Source: Pseudomonas sp.
Lineage (GTDB): Bacteria; Pseudomonadota; Gammaproteobacteria; Pseudomonadales; Pseudomonadaceae
Length of the DNA stretch: 7,059 nucleotides
NCBI GenBank assembly: GCA_029239415.1
Contig: JAQZAY010000197.1
Coordinates: 1 to 7,059, forward strand
Direction: 5' to 3'
Part shown: in pieces, positions 1 to 6,367 of the stretch
Layout of the letters: each line of letters begins with the position of its first letter
How positions within the stretch are numbered: the stretch's first letter is position 1
The notes under the pieces: model-generated
The model's database searches: none
What the model was told of the DNA's origin: nothing
Seen by the model: the letters and a program-made list of their open reading frames with translations, nothing else
Made by a program: the position numbers and the translations under genes

Positions 1-270
1 CACCTGGACGAGGAGGGCGGCAAGGTCTACCAGATCCATGGGACGCTGTTCTTCGCCTCGAGCACGCCCTTTCTCAATCAGTTCGACCCGGCCAACGACC
101 CGGCGCGGGTGACGCTCGATTGCCGGCACCTGAGCTTTGTCGACTATTCGGCGGTCGCCGCGCTGCGGACCTTGCGCGAGCGTTACGAGAAAGCTGGCAA
201 GCACCTGCGCGTGGTGCATCTTTCGGAGCGATGCCGGCAGTTGCTGCGCCGCGCCGGGGAGCACGGCTGA
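1..270 (+). CDS. SulP family inorganic anion transporter, C-terminal STAS domain (5' partial)
   Basis: The frame is open from base 1 to a TGA at 268-270, giving the last 89 residues of a protein that begins outside the window. The visible part reads as a STAS domain (the SpoIIAA-like cytoplasmic tail of SulP transporters). It has a first beta-strand/helix segment (VYQIHGTLFFASS, visible residues 9-21), then a strand-loop-helix segment with LDCRHLSFVDYSAVAAL (residues 39-55), and a last strand HLRVVHLS. The VDYSAV loop sits where anti-sigma-antagonist STAS proteins carry their phosphorylatable serine. SulP proteins have an N-terminal membrane domain that moves sulfate, bicarbonate or other anions, and the STAS tail controls activity or partner binding. 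The membrane domain is not visible, so substrate cannot be judged. A stand-alone STAS protein is the alternative, but the SulP-style start of the domain and the open 5' end make a transporter tail more likely. Confidence 0.8.
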   Translation, partial: HLDEEGGKVYQIHGTLFFASSTPFLNQFDPANDPARVTLDCRHLSFVDYSAVAALRTLRERYEKAGKHLRVVHLSERCRQLLRRAGEHG

Positions 271-298
271 CGCCGTCGCGCGCTTGCACGCGACGGCG
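271..298. terminator. Inverted repeat between converging stops; possible bidirectional 3'-end stem-loop
   Basis: A perfect 10 bp inverted repeat, CGCCGTCGCG (271-280) and CGCGACGGCG (289-298), with an 8-base loop, begins at the base after the transporter stop. It also lies just downstream of the fusA stop on the opposite strand. The stem is very GC-rich but neither strand has a T-run after it. It may therefore act as an mRNA 3'-end stabiliser or Rho-assisted terminator rather than a classic intrinsic terminator. Confidence 0.5.
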
Positions 299-324
299 GG
301 CCAGGCCTTGGGCGGCCCCTGGCC
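299..324. terminator. Second inverted repeat overlapping the fusA stop codon
   Basis: The arms GGCCAGG (299-305) and CCTGGCC (318-324) match perfectly around a 12-base GC-rich centre. The right arm touches the fusA stop codon (324-326 on the minus strand). Together with the adjacent 271-298 repeat it fills the whole 53 bp convergent gap. No T-run follows on either strand, so a terminator role is inferred from position and stem strength only. Confidence 0.35.
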
Positions 325-2435
325 TATTCGCCCCGGTTCTTCTTGACGATCGCGTCGGCAATACTGCCCGGCGCCTCGGCGTACCGGGTGAACTCCATCG
401 AATAGCTCGCCCGCCCCTGGGTCATCGAGCGCATGTCGGTGGAGTAGCCGAACATCTCGCCCAGCGGTACCTCGGCGCGGATGACCTTGCCGGCAGGGGT
501 GTCCTCCGAGCCCTGGATCAGGCCGCGGCGGCGGCTGAGGTCGCCCATGATGTCGCCCAGGTACTCCTCGGGGCTGACCACCTCGACCTTCATCACCGGC
601 TCGAGCAGCACCGCGCCGCCTTTTTGCGACAACTGCCTGGTGGCCATGGACGCGGCGACCTTGAAGGCCATCTCGTTGGAGTCGACGTCGTGGTACGAGC
701 CGTCGAACACCGCGGCCTTCAGACCGATCAGCGGGTAGCCGGCAAGCACGCCGTTGCGCATCTGCTCCTCGATGCCTCTCTGGATCGCCGGGATGTACTC
801 GCGTGGCACCACGCCGCCAACGATCTCGTTGATGAACTCCAGGCCCTCCTTGCCTTCTTCGCCCGGCGCGAAGCGAATCCAGCAATTCCCGTACTGGCCG
901 CGCCCGCCGGACTGGCGGACGAACCTGCCCTCGATCTCGCAGGTGTTGCGGATCTTCTCGCGATAGGCCACCTGCGGCTTGCCGATATTGGCCTCGACGC
1001 CGAACTCCCGGCGCATGCGGTCGACGATGATATCCAGGTGCAGCTCGCCCATGCCGGAAATGATCGTCTGCGCGGTTTCCTCGTCGGTCTTGACCCGGAA
1101 CGAGGGGTCTTCCTGGGCCAGCTTGCCCAGGGCGATGCCCATCTTCTCCTGGTCGGCCTTGGTCCTGGGCTCGACGGCCACGGAGATCACCGGATCGGGA
1201 AAGTCCATGCGCTCGAGGACGATCGGCTTGTGCAGGTCGCACAGGGTGTCGCCGGTGGTCACGTCCTTCATGCCGATCAAGGCGGCGATGTCGCCCGCGC
1301 ACACGGCCTTGATCTCGGCACGCTGGTTGGCGTGCATCTGCACCATGCGCCCGACGCGCTCCTTCTTGCCCTTGACCGAGTTGAGCACCGCGTCGCCCGA
1401 ACTCAACACCCCCGAGTAGACACGGACAAACGTCAGGGTGCCGACAAAGGGGTCCGTGGCGATCTTGAACGCCAGGGCCGAGAACGGCTCGCCATCGTCG
1501 GCGTGGCGCTCGAGGTGCTTGTCCTCGTGGTCCGGGTCGGAGCCGTTGATCGCCGGGACTTCGCTGGGCGCCGGCAGGTAGTCGATCACCGCGTCGAGCA
1601 TCAGCGGCACGCCCTTGTTCTTGAACGACGAGCCCAGGATGGTAGGCACGATCTCGTTGGCCAGGGTGCGCTGGCGCAAGCCGGCCTTGATCTGCTCGAT
1701 GCTCAGCTCCTGGCCTTCGAGGTAGAGGGTCATCAGCTCGTCGTTGGCCTCGGCTGCGGCTTCGATCATGTGGGCGCGCCATTCGTCGGCAAGCGCCTGC
1801 AGCTCGGCGGGGATCGGCTCTTCGCGATAGCTCGTGCCCTGGTCGGCTTCGTTCCAGTAGATGGCCTTCATCTTCACCAGGTCGACCTGGCCGATGAAGT
1901 GCTCCTCGGCGCCAATGGCCAGCTGGATCGGCACCGGATGGTGGCCCAGGCGCTGGTCGATCTGCTTGACCACGCGCAGGAAATCCGCGCCCTGGCGGTC
2001 CATCTTGTTGATGTAGGCCAGGCGCGGCACGTGGTACTTGTTGGCCTGGCGCCAGACGGTCTCGGACTGCGGCTCGACCCCGTCGGCACCGCTGAACACC
2101 ACCACGGCGCCGTCGAGCACCCGCAGCGAGCGCTCCACCTCGATGGTGAAGTCGACGTGGCCAGGCGTGTCGATGATATTGAACCGGTACTTGTCGGCGA
2201 ACTGCTTGGCCGAGCCCTGCCAGAACGCCGTGGTCGCCGCCGAGGTGATGGTGATGCCGCGCTCCTGCTCCTGGGCCATCCAGTCCATGGTCGCCGCGCC
2301 ATCGTGCACTTCGCCCATCTTGTGGTTCACGCCGGTGTAGAACAGGATGCGTTCAGTGGTGGTGGTCTTGCCGGCATCCACATGGGCGACGATGCCGATG
2401 TTCCGGTACAGCTCGATGGGGGTCGTGCGGGCCAT
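324..2435 (-). CDS. fusA: Elongation factor G, solitary paralogue (fusA2/fusB type)
   Basis: This is a 703-residue translational GTPase that drives ribosome translocation, with cytoplasmic action at the ribosome. Motifs are G1 AHVDAGKT (17-24), switch I RGITI (59-63), G3 DTPGH (89-93, with the catalytic His93), G4 NKMD (143-146) and a G5-like GSS (268-270). The G' insert lies at about 160-265 and domain II at about 300-400. Domain III contains SGMGELHL (460-467). The domain IV start contains QSGGRGQYG (508-516), the domain IV tip is SYHDVDS with His582, and domain V runs from about 610. Length equals that of normal EF-G, so nothing is truncated. The ATG at 2435 is chosen because MARTTPIE is the family N-terminus and GAAGGTGA lies just upstream; an in-frame run continues farther upstream but has no support. 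The flanks are a SulP gene and dsdA, not rpsL/rpsG/tuf, which is why I call it the second EF-G of pseudomonads. Whether a canonical fusA exists elsewhere cannot be seen. Confidence 0.96.
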   Translation of the reverse strand: MARTTPIELYRNIGIVAHVDAGKTTTTERILFYTGVNHKMGEVHDGAATMDWMAQEQERGITITSAATTAFWQGSAKQFADKYRFNIIDTPGHVDFTIEVERSLRVLDGAVVVFSGADGVEPQSETVWRQANKYHVPRLAYINKMDRQGADFLRVVKQIDQRLGHHPVPIQLAIGAEEHFIGQVDLVKMKAIYWNEADQGTSYREEPIPAELQALADEWRAHMIEAAAEANDELMTLYLEGQELSIEQIKAGLRQRTLANEIVPTILGSSFKNKGVPLMLDAVIDYLPAPSEVPAINGSDPDHEDKHLERHADDGEPFSALAFKIATDPFVGTLTFVRVYSGVLSSGDAVLNSVKGKKERVGRMVQMHANQRAEIKAVCAGDIAALIGMKDVTTGDTLCDLHKPIVLERMDFPDPVISVAVEPRTKADQEKMGIALGKLAQEDPSFRVKTDEETAQTIISGMGELHLDIIVDRMRREFGVEANIGKPQVAYREKIRNTCEIEGRFVRQSGGRGQYGNCWIRFAPGEEGKEGLEFINEIVGGVVPREYIPAIQRGIEEQMRNGVLAGYPLIGLKAAVFDGSYHDVDSNEMAFKVAASMATRQLSQKGGAVLLEPVMKVEVVSPEEYLGDIMGDLSRRRGLIQGSEDTPAGKVIRAEVPLGEMFGYSTDMRSMTQGRASYSMEFTRYAEAPGSIADAIVKKNRGE

Positions 2436-2549
2436 GATGGGATCACCTTCGGGTGAAATGCGCGGCAGTGGTTTCCCCAAGTTAGCAGAGGCGGGCAATC
2501 CTGCCGGCCTATTCGTTGAGCGCTTTGTCGATTGCACGGAGAACTTCGC
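2436..2549. promoter_or_regulatory. Divergent promoter region fusA / dsdA
   Basis: This 114 bp stretch separates two divergent start codons and must carry or overlap both promoters. The fusA Shine-Dalgarno GAAGGTGA (minus strand, about 2443-2450) and the dsdA Shine-Dalgarno GGAGAA (2538-2543) are clear. I found no good paired -35/-10 consensus on either strand and no strong dyad, so promoter positions are not assigned. Confidence 0.5.
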
Positions 2550-3911
2550 ATGGCCCTGCAAGTACCGCTTGAAACCTGGTGTCGGGAACACCCGGTGATT
2601 GCCGACCTGGTGCGGCATGCACCCGTGACCTGGTTCAACCCTGGCGTGGCTCCGAGCGCCGAGGCGCTGGCCGATGTGCCGCTGGACTGGACCGACATCG
2701 CCAGCGCAAGCGATCGCCTGGCACGGTTCGCGCCGTTCATCGCCTCGGCGTTTCCCGAGACGGCCACCCGTCAGGGCGTGATCGAGTCGCCTCTGCTGCC
2801 GATCCCCCGGTTGCAAGCGGCGCTTTGCGACGAGCTGGACATCGAGCCGAGCGGCAGCCTGTGGCTCAAGGCCGACAACCTGCTGCCCATTTCCGGCTCG
2901 ATCAAGTCCCGGGGCGGGATCCACGAGGTGCTCAAGCACGCCGAGGACCTGGCCCTGGAGGGCGGGCTGCTGAAGCCGGGCGATGACTACAGCCTGCTCG
3001 ACAGCGATCGGGCGCGAGCCTTTTTTGCCCGGTACGCCATCGCGGTGGGGTCGACGGGCAACCTGGGACTGTCGATCGGGGTGATGGGCGCGCGCCTGGG
3101 GTTCAGGGCCACGGTGCATATGTCCGCCGATGCCCGGCAATGGAAAAAGGACCGGCTGCGCAGCTGTGGCGTGCAGGTACGCGAGTACGACGCCGACTTC
3201 AGCGTCGCCGTGGCCGAAGGCCGGCGCGAAGCCGATGCCGATCCGCATTGCCACTTCGTCGACGACGAATATTCCACTGACCTGTTCATCGGCTACGCCG
3301 TGGCGGCCGAACGCCTGCGCGGGCAGCTGGCGCAGGCCGGGATCCAGGTCGATGCCGAGCACCCGCTGTTCGTCTACCTGCCCTGTGGCGTGGGCGGCAG
3401 CCCTGGCGGCGTGACCTTTGGCCTGAAGCAGGTGTTTGGCGATGCGGTGCATTGCCTGTTCGCCGAACCGAGCCATTCGCCGTGCATGCTGCTGGGGGTG
3501 TACACCGGGCTGCATGAGCAGGTGTCGGTGTACGACTTCGGCCTGGACAACCACACCGCCGCCGATGGCCTGGCGGTGGGACGCCCGTCGGGCTTTGTCG
3601 GGCGCGCCATGCAGCGCCTGGTCGATGGCTACTATACCGTCAGCGATGCCGAGCTGTTTCGCCTGCTGGCGCTGGCGCAGATGCGCGAAGGCCTGGCCCT
3701 CGAGCCTTCGGCGCTGGCCGGGGTCCCGGGCATGGGCCGGGTGCTGCAGGAAGTCCAGGGTTATCGCCAGCGGCTAGGGCTGGACGAGGCGCGCATGGGG
3801 CGGGCCACTCACCTGGTGTGGGCAACGGGCGGCAGCATGGTGCCGCAGGATGAAATGAACACCTACCTGGAAAAGGGCAGGGCGTTGCTGCATGGGCGCC
3901 AGGGGTATTGA
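2550..3911 (+). CDS. dsdA: D-serine ammonia-lyase (D-serine dehydratase)
   Basis: The product is a 453-residue PLP enzyme that converts D-serine to pyruvate and ammonia; it is cytoplasmic and either detoxifies or catabolises D-serine. The E. coli DsdA is about 442 residues, so the length fits. Seen in the sequence are [11 protein letters not shown] (113-123) with Lys119 as the expected Schiff-base lysine, STGNLG (168-173) typical of fold-type II PLP enzymes, the glycine-rich phosphate loop GVGGSPGG (280-287), and a C-terminal WATGGSMVP (424-432). The ATG at 2550 is preceded by GGAGAA at a 6-base spacing; a TTG six codons upstream is in frame but would overlap that ribosome-binding site. The neighbours are not dsdX or dsdC, so the usual transporter and LysR regulator of enteric dsd operons are missing here and expression control is unknown. 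The stop is only 24 bp from the stop of the converging small gene at 3936. Confidence 0.95.
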   Translation: MALQVPLETWCREHPVIADLVRHAPVTWFNPGVAPSAEALADVPLDWTDIASASDRLARFAPFIASAFPETATRQGVIESPLLPIPRLQAALCDELDIEPSGSLWLKADNLLPISGSIKSRGGIHEVLKHAEDLALEGGLLKPGDDYSLLDSDRARAFFARYAIAVGSTGNLGLSIGVMGARLGFRATVHMSADARQWKKDRLRSCGVQVREYDADFSVAVAEGRREADADPHCHFVDDEYSTDLFIGYAVAAERLRGQLAQAGIQVDAEHPLFVYLPCGVGGSPGGVTFGLKQVFGDAVHCLFAEPSHSPCMLLGVYTGLHEQVSVYDFGLDNHTAADGLAVGRPSGFVGRAMQRLVDGYYTVSDAELFRLLALAQMREGLALEPSALAGVPGMGRVLQEVQGYRQRLGLDEARMGRATHLVWATGGSMVPQDEMNTYLEKGRALLHGRQGY

Positions 3912-3935
3912 GCCGCGCTGGCGCGCCTGCGGGTA

Positions 3936-4364
3936 TCAGTCGACCTGGGCCTGCAGCAGCCACTGCTCGTCCACTTCGCGGGCCAGGCCACTGGCTGGCA
4001 GCAAGGCCAGCAGGCGCGGGTGCAATGAAGAGTCGGTGAAGGTCTTGACGGTGGCCAGGTCCAGCACGCCGATCGCGTTCAGCTCGGCCTTGGTATAGGA
4101 CAACCAGGCTTTTTTCAGCACCATCAGCACATCGCTGCCCGCGGTATTGGCGAATCGCCGGTGCAGTGTCCGACCATCGAGGTCGAAGCTGTGGCGGTGG
4201 GTGTAGGTGCTTTCGTCGCCGCCGCTTTCCTGGCAGCGGTTGCAGCGGCAGGCGCCGTCGCCGAAGGCATTGCGCAGGTAGTTGTTGAAGTCCACCACGG
4301 GCTTGAGGCCAAGGCGTTTGTCGACCTCGAACAGGTCGGCGATCAGGGGTTGTTCGGCGCTCAC
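3936..4364 (-). CDS. Unrecognised 142-residue protein with a Cys-X-Cys-X2-Cys cluster
   Basis: I do not recognise this family. The soluble product has no signal peptide or membrane segment. It contains a conserved-looking stretch LKPVVDFNNYLRNAFGDG (20-37), followed at once by CRCNRC (Cys39, Cys41, Cys44) and a histidine-rich stretch (His56, His58, His68), which together could bind a metal. The C-terminal half (about 75-142) is mostly helical by appearance and rich in leucine. The GTG at 4364 (VSAEQPLIADLF) is preferred because GAGGA lies about 8 bases upstream; another in-frame GTG at 4403 has no usable ribosome-binding site. Codon use, with G/C third positions, is like that of the neighbours, supporting a real gene. 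It is convergent with dsdA and divergent from the 95-residue gene. Metal binding is inference from residue spacing alone. Confidence 0.78.
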   Translation of the reverse strand: MSAEQPLIADLFEVDKRLGLKPVVDFNNYLRNAFGDGACRCNRCQESGGDESTYTHRHSFDLDGRTLHRRFANTAGSDVLMVLKKAWLSYTKAELNAIGVLDLATVKTFTDSSLHPRLLALLPASGLAREVDEQWLLQAQVD

Positions 4365-4495
4365 TCGGCGGTCCTCGTTGGTGTGGCGGATGACGGCGGG
4401 CACCTTAACAGCCTGGGGGGACGAAGGCTATGTCGAGCAAGGACATCGCCCGGATCGCGACACGGCAGCGCGCCTCCAGTAACCTACGCACCTCA

Positions 4496-4511
4496 GGCGC
4501 CACCGGGCGCC
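4496..4511. repeat. Short GC hairpin upstream of the 95-residue gene
   Basis: GGCGCC (4496-4501) and GGCGCC (4506-4511) pair around the loop ACCG, followed by GATCTTT. It lies 27 bases upstream of the next start codon. It could be a 5'-UTR hairpin or a weak terminator-like element; the stem is only 6 bp and the T-run is poor. Confidence 0.3.
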
Positions 4512-4538
4512 GATCTTTCCTGCCGTTGGAGTCAATGC

Positions 4539-4826
4539 ATGTACAACCACACAGCCACCGTCACTGTCAGCAACGAGGGAAGCGGCGAAGTCGAAGCGGT
4601 GGAGAACCTCAACCAGCGCGTTGGCCTGGAAGCGGTCACCGAGACTTTGAAGAAGGTGCACTTCATCGGTACCCTGGCCGCACCAGACAAGGCCACCCAC
4701 ATCTGCGTGACCCTCGAGAACGGCCTGACCTACTATGGCCCGATCGTCAACGGCCACGCCGAGCTCGAAGGCGGGTGGATCGCCTTCGAGAACGACATGC
4801 TGACTCCTGAAGAGCTCGGCCTCTAG
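4539..4826 (+). CDS. Small acidic protein of unknown function (95 residues)
   Basis: The ATG at 4539 has GGAG (4528-4531) at a 7-base spacing, and the frame ends at TAG 4824-4826. The protein is acidic, has no membrane segment or signal peptide, and starts MYNHTATVTVSNEG. Its N-terminal third is rich in Glu, Val and Asn. A short helix, LEAVTETLKKVHFIGT (30-45), leads into strands HICVTLENGLTYYGP (54-68), and the tail WIAFENDMLTPEELGL (80-95) is conserved-looking. The order of a 'V-LENG-Y-G' strand pair followed by 'IAFEND' faintly recalls the C-terminal core of the phage N4 Gp49 / Sf6 gene 66 family, but this is by eye only and no phage genes flank it. It is divergent from the Cys-cluster gene (174 bp between starts) and its stop lies 3 bp from the stop of the converging aminotransferase. 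The frame is open farther upstream (from 4161), but that part lies antisense to the neighbour gene and is not supported. Confidence 0.75.
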   Translation: MYNHTATVTVSNEGSGEVEAVENLNQRVGLEAVTETLKKVHFIGTLAAPDKATHICVTLENGLTYYGPIVNGHAELEGGWIAFENDMLTPEELGL

Positions 4827-4829
4827 GGT

Positions 4830-6080
4830 TCAGCTCAATCGGGCCAGGCACCGCTCCATGATGTCCAGGCCCTCCTGGAGCACCTCTGCCTCTGTGGTCA
4901 GCGGTGCCAGCAGGCGAACGATGTGCCGCGCCTTGCCGCTGGGCATCAACAGCAGCCCCGCCTCTCGGGCCATCTGCAGCAGCTGGGCAAGCTGGGCTGG
5001 GGCCGGGTTGCCATCAGCGTCGGCCAACTCGATGCCGCGCATGGCGCCGACGCCCGTCAACCGCCCCAGCCACGGCGATATCCCATCAGCCTTCCAGCGT
5101 GCATGACGGATGACGATCGCCTGCTCCTGGCGTTCGCCCCAGGTGGCCAGGTTTTCATCGCTCATCTGTGCAAGGCTCGCCACGGCGGCAGCGCAGGCGA
5201 TAGGGTTGCCTGAATAGGTGCCACCCAGCCCGCCCTTGGGCAGGCTGCCCAGCACGTCCCGGCGCCCGACCACCGCACCCAGCGGCATGCCGCCGGCCAG
5301 GCTCTTGGCCAGCAGCAACAGGTCGGGCTCTATTCCCAGCTTCGGGAAGGCAAAGCGCTGGCCGGTCCGGCCGAACCCCGACTGGATCTCGTCGATGATG
5401 ACCAGGATCCCGTGGCTATCGCAGAAGCGCCGCAGGGCCTGGGCGAACTCCGGCTCCATCGCCAGGAAGCCACCTTCGCCCTGCACCGGTTCGAAGATGA
5501 ATGCGGCCACGTCCTCTACGGCGATTTCGACACTGAACAGGCGTTCCATTGCCTTGAGCGCCTGCTCGGTGGTCACCCCGGTATCCACGCTGGGAAAGGG
5601 CAGGTGATACACCGGCCCCGGCAGCTCGCCGACCCGTTGCTTGTAGGGAGCCACCTTGCCGTTGAGGTTCAAAGTGGCCAGGGTGCGCCCATGAAAGCCG
5701 CCGTCGAAGGCGATGATGGCCCGCTTGCCCGTAGCGCCGCGGGCCACCTTCAGGGCGTTTTCCGCCGCTTCCGCGCCGCTGTTGGTAAGCATGCCGGCCA
5801 TGGGGTAGCTGAGCGGGACGAACTGTTCAAGGCGCTGCATCAGTTGCAGGTAGGGCTCATGGGGCGCGGCATTGAACGCGTAGTGGGTCAGGCGCGTTGC
5901 CTGGGCCTGGATCGCCTCGACGACTGCCGGGTTGCAATGCCCCAGGTTGAGCACGCCGATGCCCCCGACAAAGTCGATGTAGCGTTTGCCATCGGTATCC
6001 CATACCTCGGCATTGCGGCCGTGGGAAAGGGTGATCGGGTGAACTATGCCAATGGACTGACTGATACTTTCCTGATTCAT
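4830..6080 (-). CDS. gabT: Class III omega-aminotransferase, GABA transaminase-like
   Basis: The product is a 416-residue PLP enzyme expected to move the amino group of GABA (or 5-aminovalerate or a similar omega-amino acid) to 2-oxoglutarate; cytoplasmic. All key GabT residues are present at a constant offset of 9 from E. coli GabT numbering. They are Ile41 (Ile50), Arg132 in FHGRT (Arg141), Glu202 in EPVQGEGGF (Glu211), Lys259 in AKSLAGG (the Schiff-base Lys268) and Arg389 in RLLAPLT (Arg398). Asp230 in IIDEIQSGFGRTG pairs with the pyridine nitrogen, and SGAEAAENALK (101-111) forms the phosphate loop. Ile232 replaces the Val241 that shapes substrate choice in E. coli. The ATG at 6080 (MNQESISQ) fits the family N-terminus and has AAGG 11 bases upstream; an ATG at 6131 is in frame without a ribosome-binding site. 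It is divergent from gabP. No gabD lies beside it, so it may be a second GabT paralogue with an altered substrate. The gene symbol is by similarity. Confidence 0.9.
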   Translation of the reverse strand: MNQESISQSIGIVHPITLSHGRNAEVWDTDGKRYIDFVGGIGVLNLGHCNPAVVEAIQAQATRLTHYAFNAAPHEPYLQLMQRLEQFVPLSYPMAGMLTNSGAEAAENALKVARGATGKRAIIAFDGGFHGRTLATLNLNGKVAPYKQRVGELPGPVYHLPFPSVDTGVTTEQALKAMERLFSVEIAVEDVAAFIFEPVQGEGGFLAMEPEFAQALRRFCDSHGILVIIDEIQSGFGRTGQRFAFPKLGIEPDLLLLAKSLAGGMPLGAVVGRRDVLGSLPKGGLGGTYSGNPIACAAAVASLAQMSDENLATWGERQEQAIVIRHARWKADGISPWLGRLTGVGAMRGIELADADGNPAPAQLAQLLQMAREAGLLLMPSGKARHIVRLLAPLTTEAEVLQEGLDIMERCLARLS

Positions 6081-6133
6081 GTGCTCGCAGACCTTGCTCG
6101 AGTTTCCTGTTATCCAAGCGCGCCGGGACATTG

Positions 6134-6162
6134 TTGCGCAAACGAATTATCCGATTGCAATC
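6134..6162. promoter_or_regulatory. Paired palindromes (candidate operator) over the gabT-like promoter
   Basis: TTGCGCAA (6134-6141) and GATTGCAATC (6153-6162) are both perfect palindromes that share TTGC/GCAA half-sites. Their centres (6137.5 and 6157.5) are 20 bp apart, about two helical turns. GATAAT (minus strand, 6146-6151), a 5/6 match to a -10 box, lies between them. A dimeric regulator bound to both would cover the start of transcription. The regulator is unknown and the -35 is poor (ATCTGC at 6169-6174 with a 17 bp spacer). Confidence 0.4.
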
Positions 6163-6266
6163 ATTCCTGCAGATATCGAACTCACGCCTCGTCCACTTCT
6201 TTCCTTGAATTTTCAGCCTCCCTGGAGCCTCAAGATCGCTAAGGGTCGCCAGTGGGCGCGCGAAAG

Positions 6267-6287
6267 ATCATTCCGATAAGGAATCAT
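6267..6287. repeat. Imperfect inverted repeat over a Shine-Dalgarno
   Basis: ATCATTCC (6267-6274) pairs with GGAATCAT (6280-6287) at 7 of 8 positions around GATAA. The right arm contains AAGGAA, a good ribosome-binding site for the ATG at 6288, so as RNA the stem would hide it. As DNA it could equally be an operator half-way between the two divergent genes. Confidence 0.4.
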
Positions 6288-6350
6288 ATGCGTCGAAAAG
6301 GTCGTTTGTTCGCAGTGCGTGCATGGATCGATACTGACCTGCAGCAATGA
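6288..6350 (+). CDS. Possible 20-residue leader peptide upstream of gabP
   Basis: A short frame MRRKGRLFAVRAWIDTDLQQ runs from an ATG at 6288 to TGA at 6348-6350. It has AAGGAA (6278-6283) four to five bases before the start, a better ribosome-binding site than that of the neighbouring aminotransferase. The stop lies 106 bases before the gabP ATG. The Shine-Dalgarno is inside the right arm of the 6267-6287 dyad, and three GCAAT repeats begin over the stop codon. No run of a single regulatory amino acid is present, although four of the first eleven codons are Arg (3) or Lys (1). It may be a leader peptide, a small protein, or chance; a frame of this length occurs often by chance, so only the ribosome-binding site and location support it. 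Confidence 0.28.
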   Translation: MRRKGRLFAVRAWIDTDLQQ

Positions 6351-6367
6351 ATGCAATCCGTTGCAAT
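6344..6367 (+). repeat. Three GCAAT boxes at helical spacing upstream of gabP
   Basis: GCAAT occurs at 6344-6348, 6353-6357 and 6363-6367, i.e. at intervals of 9 and 10 bp, with the last two sharing the longer unit TGCAAT (6352-6357, 6362-6367). This is the same half-site as in the palindrome at 6153-6162. Direct repeats at about one helical turn are a common arrangement for activators, but no binding protein is known here. Confidence 0.35.

Noticed and set aside
120..2456. A 778-codon open frame on the plus strand opposite fusA.
   Set aside because: It mirrors the fusA reading frame in high-GC DNA, its translation is a low-complexity His/Leu/Asp/Val/Ala-rich mix with no domain, and EF-G on the other strand is certain.
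2436..3554. Long in-frame upstream extension of fusA across dsdA.
   Set aside because: It is antisense to dsdA, resembles no EF-G N-terminus, and the ATG at 2435 has a clear Shine-Dalgarno and family-typical start.
3912..3935. Possible terminator between dsdA and the converging small gene.
   Set aside because: The GC-rich GCGCGCC repeats give no stable stem of useful length and there is no T-run.
4161..4538. Upstream in-frame extension of the 95-residue gene.
   Set aside because: It lies antisense to the Cys-cluster gene, its translation is Ala/Val-rich shadow sequence, and a good ribosome-binding site fixes the ATG at 4539.
4430..4810. Plus-strand frame starting MSSKDIARIATRQ with GAAGG just upstream.
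   Set aside because: It overlaps almost all of the 95-residue gene in another frame and its downstream translation is Arg/His/Pro-rich like other shadow frames; the Shine-Dalgarno spacing is also too short.
6081..6131. Earlier in-frame ATG (6131) for the aminotransferase, adding 17 residues.
   Set aside because: No ribosome-binding site precedes it, the added residues do not look like a GabT N-terminus, and it would sit almost at the likely transcription start.
5412..6242. A 276-codon plus-strand frame opposite the aminotransferase.
   Set aside because: It is an antisense shadow of a well-supported GabT-like gene, with no ribosome-binding site or recognisable domain.
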